From Janthinobacterium sp. PAMC25594 (GTDB lineage Bacteria; Pseudomonadota; Gammaproteobacteria; Burkholderiales; Burkholderiaceae_D): a stretch of 64,000 bases of DNA. This document shows, piece after piece, positions 26,734-34,942 of the stretch; positions within the stretch are counted from its first letter, which is position 1; every line of letters begins with the position of its first letter. A program made the position numbers and the translations under genes. The stretch lies in the NCBI RefSeq assembly GCF_019443505.1, contig NZ_CP080377.1, positions 4,650,001 through 4,714,000 on the forward strand, in the 5' to 3' direction. The notes below the pieces were generated by a model that worked only from the letters and a program-made list of their open reading frames with translations, had not been told where the DNA came from and searched no databases.

Positions 26734-27312
26734 ATGACGGTGCTGATACTCGGTTTGCTGCTGTTCCTGGGCTTGCACTCGGTGCGCATCGTCGCCGATG
26801 GCTGGCGCAGCGCCCAACTGGCGCGTCTCGGCGAAAAGCGCTGGAAGGGGCTGTATTCGCTCGTGGCGTTTGCCGGGCTGGGCCTGATCATCTGGGGCTA
26901 TGCCCTGGCGCGCCAGCACGCGCTGGTGCTGTGGACGCCGCCCATGGGCTTGCGCCACACCAGCGCCCTGCTGATGCTGTTCTCGCTGATTTTATTGGCG
27001 GCGGCCAATGTGCCGCGCAACCGCATCAAGACCTGGGTGCACCACCCCATGTTGCTGGGCACGCAACTCTGGGCCGTGGCGCATCTGCTGGCCAACGGCA
27101 GCGTGGCCGACGTGCTGCTGTTCGGCGGCTTCCTCGTCTGGTCGTCGGTGGATCTGTATGCCGCAGTGCGGCGCGACCGCGCGGCCGGCGTGGCGTACCC
27201 GGGCGGCACCATGCAAGGCACCCTGATCGCCATCGGCGCTGGGGTCGCGCTGTGGCTGCTGCTGGCGTTCTGGCTGCATGGCGTGCTGTTTGGCGTGCGG
27301 CCGTTTGGTTAA
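26734..27312 (+). CDS. NnrU-family membrane protein
   Basis: 192 residues, five to six membrane helices. The NnrU pattern is visible: LFLGLHSVRIVADGWRSAQL at the start (xxHxxR), KRWKGLYSLVAFAGLGLI, then HPMLLGTQLWAVAHLLANG and a FGGFLVWSSVDLY helix. NnrU-like proteins relate to NnrS/NnrU of denitrifiers and to isoprenoid Z-ISO; the function in this organism is unknown. GGGAG lies seven bases ahead of the ATG. Confidence 0.85.
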   Translation: MTVLILGLLLFLGLHSVRIVADGWRSAQLARLGEKRWKGLYSLVAFAGLGLIIWGYALARQHALVLWTPPMGLRHTSALLMLFSLILLAAANVPRNRIKTWVHHPMLLGTQLWAVAHLLANGSVADVLLFGGFLVWSSVDLYAAVRRDRAAGVAYPGGTMQGTLIAIGAGVALWLLLAFWLHGVLFGVRPFG

Positions 27313-27696
27313 GTACTAGCCTTAGGCAGCAGCTTCCCTGCTGCTGTGCCCGCTCCCTTGTTCCCGGCCAATCACGGCAAGCAGATAGCCAAATGATCAT
27401 CTTGCATGGTTTTCAACTGGGACATTTTGTCTCAATGTATGGAAATTGTTTTGAAGTAGTATGCTTCAACACGTGCGGCAGCATCCTTGCATGGCAGTCG
27501 CTGACGTTTTCTCCTCTCTCATCCGCATTCGGCCAATCACTGCGCCCGATGCCATTGTTATTTCATAGGTAGATATAATGAAAGAGTCAAACAGGATGTC
27601 TGGGGGGATGGTTTGCACAGAAGCTGCTGACGCAGCGTTTTGAGGCAGTGCTCCTCACGATAGATAGTGTCAAGTAATAGACTGGAAATACGCAAA
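27313..27696. other. Gene-free stretch of 384 bases
   Basis: AT-richer than its flanks. It holds a hairpin CAGCAGC-TTCCCT-GCTGCTG (27327-27346) just after the NnrU gene, which could end that transcript although no T run follows. No convincing coding region is present. Confidence 0.4.
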
Positions 27697-27942
27697 ATGA
27701 TCGATTGGACCCCCATAGTCTTCGTGACATTCAAGGCTTTCGTGCTCTGCACGGGCATGTTCTTCGCCATCAAGTGGCATTACGATCAAGGGAAGAAGGA
27801 TAAGGATAAGGCGAAGCAGAACCGCGCGGTGCTGCGCGCAAGCGGCAAGGTGGTCGCAGTCTTCATGCTGTTGCTCCTGGCCTTGGGGATCGTCACCTTC
27901 TTCGTTGTCAGGATGGCCGGTCTGGAAATGAGCTACTCATGA
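27697..27942 (+). CDS. Small membrane protein, 81 residues
   Basis: Unrecognised. Two membrane helices (about 4-22 and 50-72) flank a very basic loop (KWHYDQGKKDKDKAKQNRA). ATG 27697 is used, with GGAAA ten bases upstream; the frame is open to 27667. It is the last gene before the tRNA-Leu island boundary. Confidence 0.5.
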   Translation: MIDWTPIVFVTFKAFVLCTGMFFAIKWHYDQGKKDKDKAKQNRAVLRASGKVVAVFMLLLLALGIVTFFVVRMAGLEMSYS

Positions 27943-28120
27943 TGGCAAGGAATCGTCGGCCGCTATCCAGTGACGCGGCGGCAATGCCCCGCTGCGGCTC
28001 ATAGCTCGCCTCGCTGCAGCGCAGTAGCGCTTCCCGTTCGACCGCCCAAGCGGCGACTTCTTGGGCGTAATGTGCAGCTCTATCGGGAATAAACGCTGGT
28101 GTTCGGAATGAGCGGACAAG

Positions 28121-28166
28121 AAAAAAGCCACTAAATCCTTGATTTTATTGGATTTAATGGCTTTAT
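28121..28166 (-). terminator. Terminator just outside the island, probably the original tRNA-Leu terminator
   Basis: Minus-strand stem AAAGCCATTAAATCC with GGATTTAGTGGCTTT (28164-28150 and 28138-28124, one mismatch), then a T run. It lies 24 bases beyond the left attachment site in the same orientation as tRNA-Leu, exactly where that gene's own terminator would have been before the island inserted. Confidence 0.7.
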
Positions 28167-28189
28167 CGGTACTTCTTCGATGTGTCTGG

Positions 28190-28211
28190 TGGTGCGGGAG
28201 CCGGAATCGAA
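28190..28211. repeat. Left attachment site (duplicated tRNA-Leu 3' end)
   Basis: TGGTGC followed by GGGAGCCGGAATCGAA repeats the 3' end of tRNA-Leu at 37365-37387 in the same orientation, with one base missing after TGGTGC. The minus-strand sequence upstream of it does not fold into a tRNA. It marks the distal border of the 9.2-kb island. Confidence 0.75.
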
Positions 28212-28260
28212 TTTCGCCATGAAACCCGCATAGGCGGCCGACTTTACGCCGTTGTGCCAC

Positions 28261-28288
28261 TTAGATACCGTCAAAAGTACCGTCAAAA
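28261..28288 (+). repeat. TACCGTCAAAA direct repeats, left island end
   Basis: TACCGTCAAAA occurs at 28266-28276 and 28278-28288. The block beginning TTAGATACCGTC is also present, inverted, ahead of the integrase gene at the other end of the island. These look like arm-type recombinase sites. Confidence 0.55.
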
Positions 28289-28289
28289 G

Positions 28290-28958
28290 GAAAAGTGTTC
28301 CCTATGTGGTGCTCCTGGGCGCCTGCTAGTTGACGTGAAAAGGCGTTGACAGGCTTTAACATTTTAACAGTCGGCAATTGATCTTTTTTAACCATTTCCC
28401 CTATGGCAGCGCTCTCAGCAGCATGTTAAACCGCTTTAACAAAATCCTCAAAAGGGAAATAAATTCTGCGCGTGGGAGAGGACGCGGTCTAGGTCGGGCG
28501 ACCTTGCCAGACTTTTCCTCCCCCCCTCCCGGTTGATGTTGCTCCTATGCATCATTTCGGTTTGCCCCTCTGGTTCGGCCTCCTGCCTGCCCACGCGGCC
28601 AGTCCAGCGGCCTGGCAACCGTGCATTACGGCGCAGGACCAGGCCGCCACGCTGTCAAGCTGTACCAACTGGTGCCGTTGGGCCTATCGATGGCGATCGG
28701 CGTCTTGGCGGGCCTGTGGGCGCTGCCCGAGAACCCCGAAGCGGGGTGTTCGAGCGCGGCGCTGTGGCGTTCTGCCCTTACAAGCCCCTTCAATGCCCAC
28801 AGGCTGCACACAGTAACGTTACTGTAACGCGCTGGATTTGCGGGCGCGCTGGCAGCGTCTAACCGATGACTCTCAATAATCATGACTATGAGGAAAAATG
28901 CGGCTCTGCGGGGTGGTGCTCGCCACTTTCTCGCCATCACTTCAATTCGTACACACGT
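28290..28958. other. Left end of island without a clear gene
   Basis: About 670 bases between the attachment site and the capsid-gene terminator. The first part is AT-rich and holds TTTAACA repeats, including the dyad TGTTAAA-CCGC-TTTAACA at 28424-28441. Short open frames between 28533 and 28862 have no recognisable product or good ribosome site, so I call none. Confidence 0.4.
28424..28441. promoter_or_regulatory. TGTTAAA/TTTAACA dyad
   Basis: TGTTAAACCGCTTTAACA is a perfect seven-base inverted repeat with a four-base spacer. Further TTTAACA-type copies lie at 28355-28361 and just after. Possible regulator or replication-protein site of the island. Confidence 0.4.
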
Positions 28959-28980
28959 AAAAAAGCCCAGCGCATGGGCT
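28959..28980 (-). terminator. Terminator after the capsid gene
   Basis: Minus-strand hairpin AGCCCA-TGCGC-TGGGCT followed by six T, 32 bases past the stop codon of the capsid gene. It closes the island's long minus-strand transcript. Confidence 0.85.
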
Positions 28981-29011
28981 GGGCCTCGGTGTTGCCGGTA
29001 CTGCTCAGTGC

Positions 29012-30448
29012 TTACGGATGCACATCGTTGACGACGACGAAGGCGGCGGGATGGGTGATAACGACATCAGCACGCACATGGCACAGGAAGCCAATCTCGC
29101 CGGTGGTGGCGAAGGCTTCGCGCAGCAGCTGGATGCTCAGGCTCTCGCGCATCAGGAAATACATTTTGGTGAAGTCGCCCAGGTAAATCTCGGTGTTGTT
29201 CTTGCGCGTGCCTACTACCAAGTTGGTCGGGATCTGCGGCGTTGCGATCATGGGCAGGGTGGCCAACAGCTCAGGCTTGCGCAATGGCTGGTTGGTGGTA
29301 TCGGTCAGGCCGCTCAACTGGATGAGCGTGCGCGGTGCCATGATCGAGGCGGTAGGCATCGGGGCATTGGCATTGAGCATGGCCTCAATGCCATTCAGGA
29401 AGCAGCTGTAGTTCGGTGGCGTCTCACCGTTTGGCGTGTAGGTCAGCTGGGTGACGCCCTCAGTGTTGCGGATGCCGCGCGGCTCTGGTGCCGTGCCAGA
29501 GCCACGCAGGCCCGCATAGTCGAGAGCCTGGGCGAACGCCTGGCCGATGGCGATCTGCAGGGCTGCCTCGATACCCTGGCCATCTGCCAGCAGTTCGCGG
29601 CTGACCTTGAAATAGAAGGCCAGGCTTTGCGGTGCGGCCAGCACGCCACGGAAGACAGGATCGCTCTCGACCACGGCGCCACGCTCCAGGCGCCAGGATG
29701 CGGTAGGGACCTTATCCACTACGGCAGTGGTCACGCTCTTCGCGCCCTCGTCCATCGGCACGATACCGGCGCCGGCCAGCATCAGGCTCGATACCGAAGA
29801 CAGCGCGCCCAGGATCAGCGGCATGGTCTTGGCCGGCACGCTATAGCCGCCGGCGTTGTTGGTGCCGACAGACAGAGCGGCATGCACTGCTGCGGTGGTT
29901 TGCATGCCGGCCACGCCACGCAGGAACTCGGTCACGCTCACTTGTTCGGTGCTGTCGTCCTTGGATGCGAAGTGGGCCTTGAACTCGCCGTAATTATGCA
30001 TGGCCTTGGGGCCGATGACTGGCGCCGCCATTTCGCGCAGGGCGGCGGGGCTTGTGCCATTCATCTGCGCCGCTGTCGCGTTGGCTGTCAGGCCGTCGAG
30101 GGTCTGCTCGATGGCGGCCACACGGGTGTCCTGTTTGGTTTTGAATTCGCCGAAGGCAGCATTGACGCCCTCGACAAGCCCGGCGATATCGGAAGGGTCG
30201 GCTTCCGCCTGTACGGACACGATGCCGCGCGGGACCGGGCCGCCGTTTTTCAATGCGGGTGCGGTAGGTTTGTCGGCGTTGGTCAGGCTGGCGATTTCGC
30301 TGTCAATTTGCGTCATGCGGTGCATGTTGGCATTCCATTCTGCCTGGTGCGTCGTGCCCCAGCTGCTGCCGGGGTATTCGGCCAGCATGACCTTGGCGCG
30401 TGCCAGGATTGCTGTGTTTTCCGCTTGAAGTTCTGCGAGGCGATCCAT
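29012..30448 (-). CDS. HK97-type phage major capsid protein
   Basis: 478 residues from ATG 30448 (AGGAAACAC just upstream). An N-terminal helical delta-like region (about 1-150, DRLAELQAENTAILARAKVM, FGEFKTKQDTRVAAIEQTLD) is followed by the HK97 fold: GGYSVPAKTMPLILGALSSV, WRLERGAVVESDPVF, FYFKVSRELLADG, a glycine-rich region at ALDYAGLRGSGTAPEPRG and the C-terminal YLGDFTKMYFLMRESLSIQ. No portal, terminase, protease or tail gene occurs in the island, so it is the only morphogenesis gene. That is a known habit of P4-like satellites in proteobacteria, where an own capsid may alter packaging. Confidence 0.85.
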   Translation of the reverse strand: MDRLAELQAENTAILARAKVMLAEYPGSSWGTTHQAEWNANMHRMTQIDSEIASLTNADKPTAPALKNGGPVPRGIVSVQAEADPSDIAGLVEGVNAAFGEFKTKQDTRVAAIEQTLDGLTANATAAQMNGTSPAALREMAAPVIGPKAMHNYGEFKAHFASKDDSTEQVSVTEFLRGVAGMQTTAAVHAALSVGTNNAGGYSVPAKTMPLILGALSSVSSLMLAGAGIVPMDEGAKSVTTAVVDKVPTASWRLERGAVVESDPVFRGVLAAPQSLAFYFKVSRELLADGQGIEAALQIAIGQAFAQALDYAGLRGSGTAPEPRGIRNTEGVTQLTYTPNGETPPNYSCFLNGIEAMLNANAPMPTASIMAPRTLIQLSGLTDTTNQPLRKPELLATLPMIATPQIPTNLVVGTRKNNTEIYLGDFTKMYFLMRESLSIQLLREAFATTGEIGFLCHVRADVVITHPAAFVVVNDVHP

Positions 30449-30540
30449 GTGTTTCCTTTCAATGAGTGAGGCCACAAGGATCGTTCAGCGGCACCACGCG
30501 CCGCAATTGTGCAAACGGTGGCAACGTGGTGCGCTTGGTA

Positions 30541-30753
30541 TCAGCGTGTCGCTGTGAGGCTGGCAAGGCGTTTTGCGCGCAGCCAGTGATCGAAGTCGGC
30601 GCGCGCGATAACCGTGATACCTGGCGTGATTTCAAAGAAGCGCGGAAAGGTGGCGTCGCGCTCGATCATCCTGGCCAGCGTGTGCCGGCTGATGCCCAGT
30701 TCGTGCGCCACCAGCTTGCGCCGCATGTATTGGCTGATTGCGGTGGTTGTCAT
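30541..30753 (-). CDS. AlpA-like small HTH regulator (second copy type)
   Basis: 70 residues from ATG 30753 with AAGGAG ahead of it. RRKLVAHELGISRHTLARMI is a helix-turn-helix; the rest, FPRFFEITPGITVIARADFDHWL, follows the AlpA/excisionase layout. Its start overlaps the stop of the upstream gene (ATGA). It may regulate the capsid gene 92 bases downstream or act in excision. Confidence 0.65.
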   Translation of the reverse strand: MTTTAISQYMRRKLVAHELGISRHTLARMIERDATFPRFFEITPGITVIARADFDHWLRAKRLASLTATR

Positions 30754-31262
30754 GGTGCTCCTTCGTTGTCTTGGTTCGGGTGCGCCTTGAAGCCACGGCA
30801 GCGCTGCAATATGTCCACCAGGTCGGCCGGCATGGGTGAGCCACTCTTTCCGATCTTGCGCCACTCACCGCAGCGCCTGGCGTGGACCGTGCCGGCCATG
30901 TGTACGCATTCCAGACATACCCGCCGCTCGTCGTGCTGCTGGTCGCGCACCGTCAGCCGATCCGCCAGTGCGATTGCGGCCGCCCGATTCAAGCCTCGAT
31001 CATGGAACAGTGCCAGCCGGATACCGATGACATTGTCGACGGCCGCCGCTGTGCGCGATACTTGACGAAATTCCCCCGTGTTGAGGAACTGTTCGGCGGC
31101 CAGTCGATCAAGGTATCGCACCAGGTCGCCTTTGAACGGGCGCAGCTTATCGGCGGCGATCTGCACCGCGTCGGGCTGGCCTTTCAGTTTGAGCACGCCG
31201 GCTGCCAGCTCGACCAATACGCCGGATTTTTGACACTCGGCCAGCAGATATGCGGGCGTCAT
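30750..31262 (-). CDS. Phage protein with TubC-N-like domain and Cys cluster
   Basis: 170 residues. The N-terminal 50 residues (LLAECQKSGVLVELAAGVLK, then DLVRYL) resemble the TubC N-terminal docking-like domain, which is common in satellite and phage proteins next to replication genes. The C-terminal part holds CLECVHMAGTVHARRCGEW, a possible metal-binding cluster. Start and stop both overlap neighbouring genes by four bases, so it belongs to the replication operon. Function is unknown. Confidence 0.6.
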   Translation of the reverse strand: MTPAYLLAECQKSGVLVELAAGVLKLKGQPDAVQIAADKLRPFKGDLVRYLDRLAAEQFLNTGEFRQVSRTAAAVDNVIGIRLALFHDRGLNRAAAIALADRLTVRDQQHDERRVCLECVHMAGTVHARRCGEWRKIGKSGSPMPADLVDILQRCRGFKAHPNQDNEGAP

Positions 31263-33712
31263 AATGTCACCTCGATTGTCGTGCTATCGATTGAATTTCC
31301 CGAAGGGAGCGAAGGGAGCACTGTTTTTTCTGCGCTCCCTTCGCTCCCTTCGCGCTCCCTTCGGTCTTCGATGTTGTCAATGTGGCCTTGAGCCGACGCT
31401 CGAAGGTGCTCACTTTTTCCGAAGGTGCTCATAGAATTTGTGTGAGCATCTTCGGCATTATTGAGCGCCTTCGGCCTGCCGTTATCACCCAAAGTAGGAC
31501 AAGAATCTGGACAAGAAACACAAGAAACACACTCAATTTCTGCGGATTGTTGTGTTTCTTGTGGATTGTTGTCGGTCGCCTCGCGGTACCCTTCACCCCG
31601 AAGACCGTCACGAAGACCGCCACTTTTTCCGAAGACCGCCACTGAATTTGTGTGGCGGTCTTCGCTATTTTTGGCGGTCTTCGGCAAAATCCACTGCCAG
31701 CCGTCCTTCATTCCTGCTTTCGATGCTTCGATGCCAAGGTCGCGTTTTGCCCGCTCGATTGTGCGCCATGAATACCCGGCGCCGGCCGCGTCAGCTTTCA
31801 CTTGCTTCGTCGATACAGGCCCGTCCGCCAATAGGTCTTTAAGGAATTGCTCGGCATCTGACTTTTCCCCGCCGTCACTATCCTCGTCATGCTCGACTTC
31901 GCCCAAGATTTCCCGAGCAGTCCCTTCAATGACGCCTTCCCACACCGCATGGGTGGCCTCGATGCCGCCGCCGATCGTTCTCATGCCCAGGCTGTATGAC
32001 ACTCCACCGTCATCCGGCGCGATGTTCGACTTGGCGCGCGCCAGCACGCGGCGCGCTCCGTCTTCTTCCTTCGCCGTCACCAGCACCATGCGGGCCAGCG
32101 CGCCGAATGCCTGGGAGCCGATCACCCGGTCCTGGGGGGCCTTGCCGGCGCCGCCCTTGGCGAAGTGGGTGATGCCGATCACGGCGCACTGGTGGGCCTC
32201 GGCGAAGTCCACCACGGCTTGCAAGCTGCGGCGCACATCATTGGCCCGGTGCATGTCGCCGGCCACGGCGGACACGATAGGGTCGATCAGCAGCAGGCTC
32301 ACGCCTCCGATGGCGGCCACCGCGCGGTGCAGATCGGGAATATCCTGGGCCGGGTCGAAAGGCACGCTCTCGCCGTTTTCCGTGATGCCCTCGATGAAGT
32401 GGCAGCGGCTCAGGTCGGCGCCGGATGCAATGAGGCGCGGAACAAGCGTATCGTCGGCCACGTCCTCGGACGACCAGATAAGCACGTTGCCTTTGCGCTT
32501 GCACGCGCTACCGTCCGGCCAGGTGCCGCCCGCTGTCAGCACGGCGGCCAGGCCCAGCGCCAAGGTGGTCTTGCCTGTGCCTGCCGCGCCCGCCAGGATG
32601 GTCAGCTTGCCGGCCGGTACCCAGCCAGGCCACAGCCAGGTAATCGGCTGCGGCTTGATATCGGAGGCACAGCGGATTTTCACGGTGCGCGTGTCGGCCG
32701 CTGGGATCATCGACCGATCTGTGGTGAGGCTTACAGCGGGTACGGACGGCGCAGCCAGCAGCACGGGCGCAGTATCGGCACCGTCCATTGGCGCGGCCGC
32801 GCTGATTACCGCCGTCACGACCTGGTCCCCCTCGCGGGTGTGCAGGTCGTTGAAGTCGGTGGGCTGGCCCTCGTCGGACTGGAACACAGGTACCGCCAGC
32901 CAGCCGCCCACGGCAGTGGCCGCCGCAGTCGCGCAGATCAAACCCGTATTGCCGGTATCCTTGAATCGGTCATCATCGGCGCACACGATAATCCGGATGC
33001 CTGGCAGCTTGCCGCGCAGTACCCTGGCCACCGGCTCCAGGTTGCCGGCGTTGAAGGCCACGGCCACCGGGTAGCCCGTCACGGCGTACAAGCTGGCGCC
33101 AGTAGCGAAGCCTTCGCAGACCAGCAGCGTGTCGACGGGCTTGCCACCGAAGCTGTAATAGCAGCCCTTGACCTTGCCGTGCGACTTGAGGCGCTTGCTG
33201 CCATCCTCATAGATGAATTGTGCGCTGGTGACGGTGCCGGCGGCATCGCGTATCGGCACGATCAAGGTGCGTTTGTCCTTGAACTCTTTCAGTCCATACG
33301 GCTTGATGCCCTTGCGGACGCAATACGGATTGTCGTCGGTGGCGTCGCGCGCGCCGGCCAGCATGCGGGCGCATACGGCGGCCGCCTCGCCTTCCATCTG
33401 CAGGCGCGTGAACTCGGCATCCTGCTTGGCCTTGTCGATGCGCGCGCGATATTCGGCGCGCTCGGCTTGCGTCAGCACCTGGTCCGACTTGCCGCACCAC
33501 TTTTCCGACAGGTCTGTTTTCCAGTTGCCGAAGGCGCCGGCCGGCACGCCGTCGCTGTGCAGGATGTACCAGGCCGATTTCTTGCCCTTCTTGTCATCTG
33601 GCGCATCGAAGCGGTGGCGCTGACCATCGGCGATGATATCGGGCGGCGCCAGGTCGTAGGCGGCCATGGCGATGGCAAATTGTGCCTCGATGTTTGAAAG
33701 CGGCGCGTTCAA
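31259..33712 (-). CDS. Satellite replication protein: TOPRIM primase-like plus RecA-like ATPase
   Basis: 817 residues. Zinc-free primase-like N-terminus (about 1-130), TOPRIM domain (about 195-290: LLVCEGFATGASLYAVTG, IIVCADDD), and a RepA/RecA-like hexameric ATPase (about 355-570: Walker A ILAGAAGTGKTTLALGLA, Walker B SLLLIDPIV, ITHFAKGGAGKAPQDRVIGS). A winged-helix-like part follows (SDAEQFLKDLLADGPVS). The last 170 residues are low complexity with two related copies, EDRHTNSVAVFGKSGGLR and EDAHTNSMSTFGKSEHLR. The start is a TTG at 33712, supported by AAGGAGG seven bases upstream and a TTGA overlap with the preceding gene. Predicted to initiate and unwind island replication. Confidence 0.85.
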   Translation of the reverse strand: MNAPLSNIEAQFAIAMAAYDLAPPDIIADGQRHRFDAPDDKKGKKSAWYILHSDGVPAGAFGNWKTDLSEKWCGKSDQVLTQAERAEYRARIDKAKQDAEFTRLQMEGEAAAVCARMLAGARDATDDNPYCVRKGIKPYGLKEFKDKRTLIVPIRDAAGTVTSAQFIYEDGSKRLKSHGKVKGCYYSFGGKPVDTLLVCEGFATGASLYAVTGYPVAVAFNAGNLEPVARVLRGKLPGIRIIVCADDDRFKDTGNTGLICATAAATAVGGWLAVPVFQSDEGQPTDFNDLHTREGDQVVTAVISAAAPMDGADTAPVLLAAPSVPAVSLTTDRSMIPAADTRTVKIRCASDIKPQPITWLWPGWVPAGKLTILAGAAGTGKTTLALGLAAVLTAGGTWPDGSACKRKGNVLIWSSEDVADDTLVPRLIASGADLSRCHFIEGITENGESVPFDPAQDIPDLHRAVAAIGGVSLLLIDPIVSAVAGDMHRANDVRRSLQAVVDFAEAHQCAVIGITHFAKGGAGKAPQDRVIGSQAFGALARMVLVTAKEEDGARRVLARAKSNIAPDDGGVSYSLGMRTIGGGIEATHAVWEGVIEGTAREILGEVEHDEDSDGGEKSDAEQFLKDLLADGPVSTKQVKADAAGAGYSWRTIERAKRDLGIEASKAGMKDGWQWILPKTAKNSEDRHTNSVAVFGKSGGLRDGLRGEGYREATDNNPQETQQSAEIECVSCVSCPDSCPTLGDNGRPKALNNAEDAHTNSMSTFGKSEHLRASAQGHIDNIEDRREREGSEGSAEKTVLPSLPSGNSIDSTTIEVTL
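31301..31364. repeat. Hairpin A in replication-gene 3' end
   Basis: CGAAGGGAGCGAAGGGAGC (31301-31319) is perfectly inverted at 31334-31352, with a 14-base T-rich loop; one more CGCTCCCTTCGG follows. First of four similarly built stem-loops. Confidence 0.75.
31402..31474. repeat. Hairpin B in replication-gene 3' end
   Basis: GAAGGTGCTCA at 31402-31412 and 31421-31431, inverted as TGAGCATCTTC at 31443-31453 and more loosely at 31462-31472. Loop TAGAATTTGTG. Confidence 0.7.
31499..31571. repeat. Hairpin D in replication-gene 3' end
   Basis: ACAAGAAACACA (31511-31522) is inverted as TGTGTTTCTTGT (31551-31562); CAAGAAACAC is directly repeated inside the left arm. The loop contains CAATTTCTG. Confidence 0.7.
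31599..31684. repeat. Hairpin C in replication-gene 3' end
   Basis: CGAAGACCGCCAC at 31611-31623 and 31630-31642 (and a partial copy at 31599), inverted as GTGGCGGTCTTCG at 31652-31664 and GGCGGTCTTCGG at 31673-31684. Loop TGAATTTGT. Confidence 0.75.
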
Positions 33713-34362
33713 TGGGTAGCCTCCTTCGGTGCCGGGATGCGGACGATGACAGCCTTGAAGGTGCCGCCGCGGCGATCTGCCACGTCTTTGTTACTGTCGC
33801 GGATGAAGCGCTTGGCCTCCGATTTGGTAGCGAACGGGATCACCGTGCCGGCGAACGACACGCCCCAACCTGGGGTTGTCGTTGTGCGGCTCATGTCCGT
33901 CATATCGAAATGGTACGGCAGGGACTTCAAAATGCGTTGCTGCCCACCGTCAGTAAAACGGTCGATGTTAAACAGCGCTTCTTCGAGGCAAATGTCGCCA
34001 CGCCAATCGCCGCATTCGACCGTAATAAAAAGGCATTCAGAAGCTAAGCCAAGATTATCGCCAAGCCAGTAAATCGTCGGCAGATTCGCATCGGAAGCGG
34101 GGTTCGGCATAACGTCTGGCCAAGCATGACGGCGCAATGCGACGCGATAGCTAGATTCCTCGGCTGCAGGCATTACCCGCTTCACAATCAGTGTGCACTG
34201 CCACTTTGGGTATTGCTCAGGCATGGACTGGCGCTCGTCGATGACGCGATTTACATCGCCGCGTGTAAGCATGCAATGCAAGAGTTCATATTGCTCAGTG
34301 AGAATGTTGTAGCGCGGTTCGCTGACAGCACAGCTCGGACTGAGATCGAGTGCGCTGTTCAT
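33709..34362 (-). CDS. Island protein of unknown function, 217 residues
   Basis: Unrecognised. From ATG 34362, soluble. It has strands such as YPKWQCTLIVKRVMPAAEES, TIYWLGDNLGLASECLFITV and VSFAGTVIPFATKSEAKRFI; the last resembles small phage proteins with a DUF-type SAxRFI segment. It overlaps genes on both sides by a few bases and precedes the replication gene in the operon. Confidence 0.55.
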   Translation of the reverse strand: MNSALDLSPSCAVSEPRYNILTEQYELLHCMLTRGDVNRVIDERQSMPEQYPKWQCTLIVKRVMPAAEESSYRVALRRHAWPDVMPNPASDANLPTIYWLGDNLGLASECLFITVECGDWRGDICLEEALFNIDRFTDGGQQRILKSLPYHFDMTDMSRTTTTPGWGVSFAGTVIPFATKSEAKRFIRDSNKDVADRRGGTFKAVIVRIPAPKEATH

Positions 34363-34643
34363 GCCACACCGCCGATCTTGGCCATAGCAGTGCGCCACAG
34401 AGCATGTCCCTCGGCGAGGCCTGCAAAGTATGCGTCAGCGGCGGCTGTGCCGGCCTGGTATGGCGGATCGATATCCTTGCGCTCAATGCGGAAGGCGAGG
34501 GCTGCTCGGGTGCCGGTCTGGTATTCCGTGCTACGCGGTGTGCGGCCGTTGTAAAAAGCGGTTTGGAAAAGCTGATCGACGGACAGGGCGCCGGCTTTGA
34601 ATGTTGTGGGGATTGGTGCGGACGTGCGGGCAGAATTAGCCAT
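34359..34643 (-). CDS. Small island protein, 94 residues, at end of an Ash-like open frame
   Basis: ATG 34643 follows AAGGAG at good spacing. The protein carries LFQTAFYNGRTPRSTEYQTG and AADAYFAGLAEGHALWR and has no recognised domain. The same frame stays open upstream to 34946; the peptide it would give (with GRVRGQQCPLVTCGQHANLT and IGVGMVDFQ) has the pattern of the so-called Ash family of P4-like elements, which overlaps a regulatory RNA. I therefore start the protein at 34643. Confidence 0.55.
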   Translation of the reverse strand: MANSARTSAPIPTTFKAGALSVDQLFQTAFYNGRTPRSTEYQTGTRAALAFRIERKDIDPPYQAGTAAADAYFAGLAEGHALWRTAMAKIGGVA

Positions 34644-34671
34644 GCTGTGCTCCTTGTGATTGATCTGAAAA

Positions 34672-34800
34672 TCAACCATCCCGACGCCAATCGGGGTGGA
34701 AGACCGTGTAAGGTTGGCGTGCTGGCCACAAGTAACCAGTGGGCATTGCTGCCCCCTCACACGGCCCTCCATAGGAGAAAAGCCAATGCGTTGCGCGAAA
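34672..34800 (-). ncRNA. Possible P4 CI / phage C4-type antisense RNA
   Basis: Minus-strand segment GGCCGTGTGAGG (34766-34755) can pair with CCTTACACGGTC (34713-34702) over 12 bases with two G-U pairs, and a hairpin CCACCCCGA-TTGGCG-TCGGGATGG follows. The site, between alpA and the first small gene of the replication operon and inside an Ash-like frame, is where P4-like elements make the CI/C4 immunity RNA. Ends are approximate. Confidence 0.4.
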
Positions 34801-34942
34801 AAAAAGCCATCAATGTTTGAAGGCTTCGCGCCTTGTAGTTGCAGGACGCCAATCCCGGTTCCCTCTTTTTCGGGAACGTAGTCAGGATAGGCGGGCATCA
34901 GCGATGCGTCAACTGGTTTTTTATGGAGGTTATGGCTTAGCA

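Noticed and set aside
28186..28262. A second tRNA gene at the left island end
   Set aside because: Only the 3' end matches tRNA-Leu; the T-stem, anticodon arm and 5' acceptor strand do not pair.
28533..28862. Small plus-strand gene in the left end of the island
   Set aside because: No good ribosome site, Arg/Cys-rich translation and no recognisable domain.
31301..31684. CRISPR array
   Set aside because: Repeats differ between blocks, are palindromic with inverted copies, lie in coding sequence and no cas gene is present.
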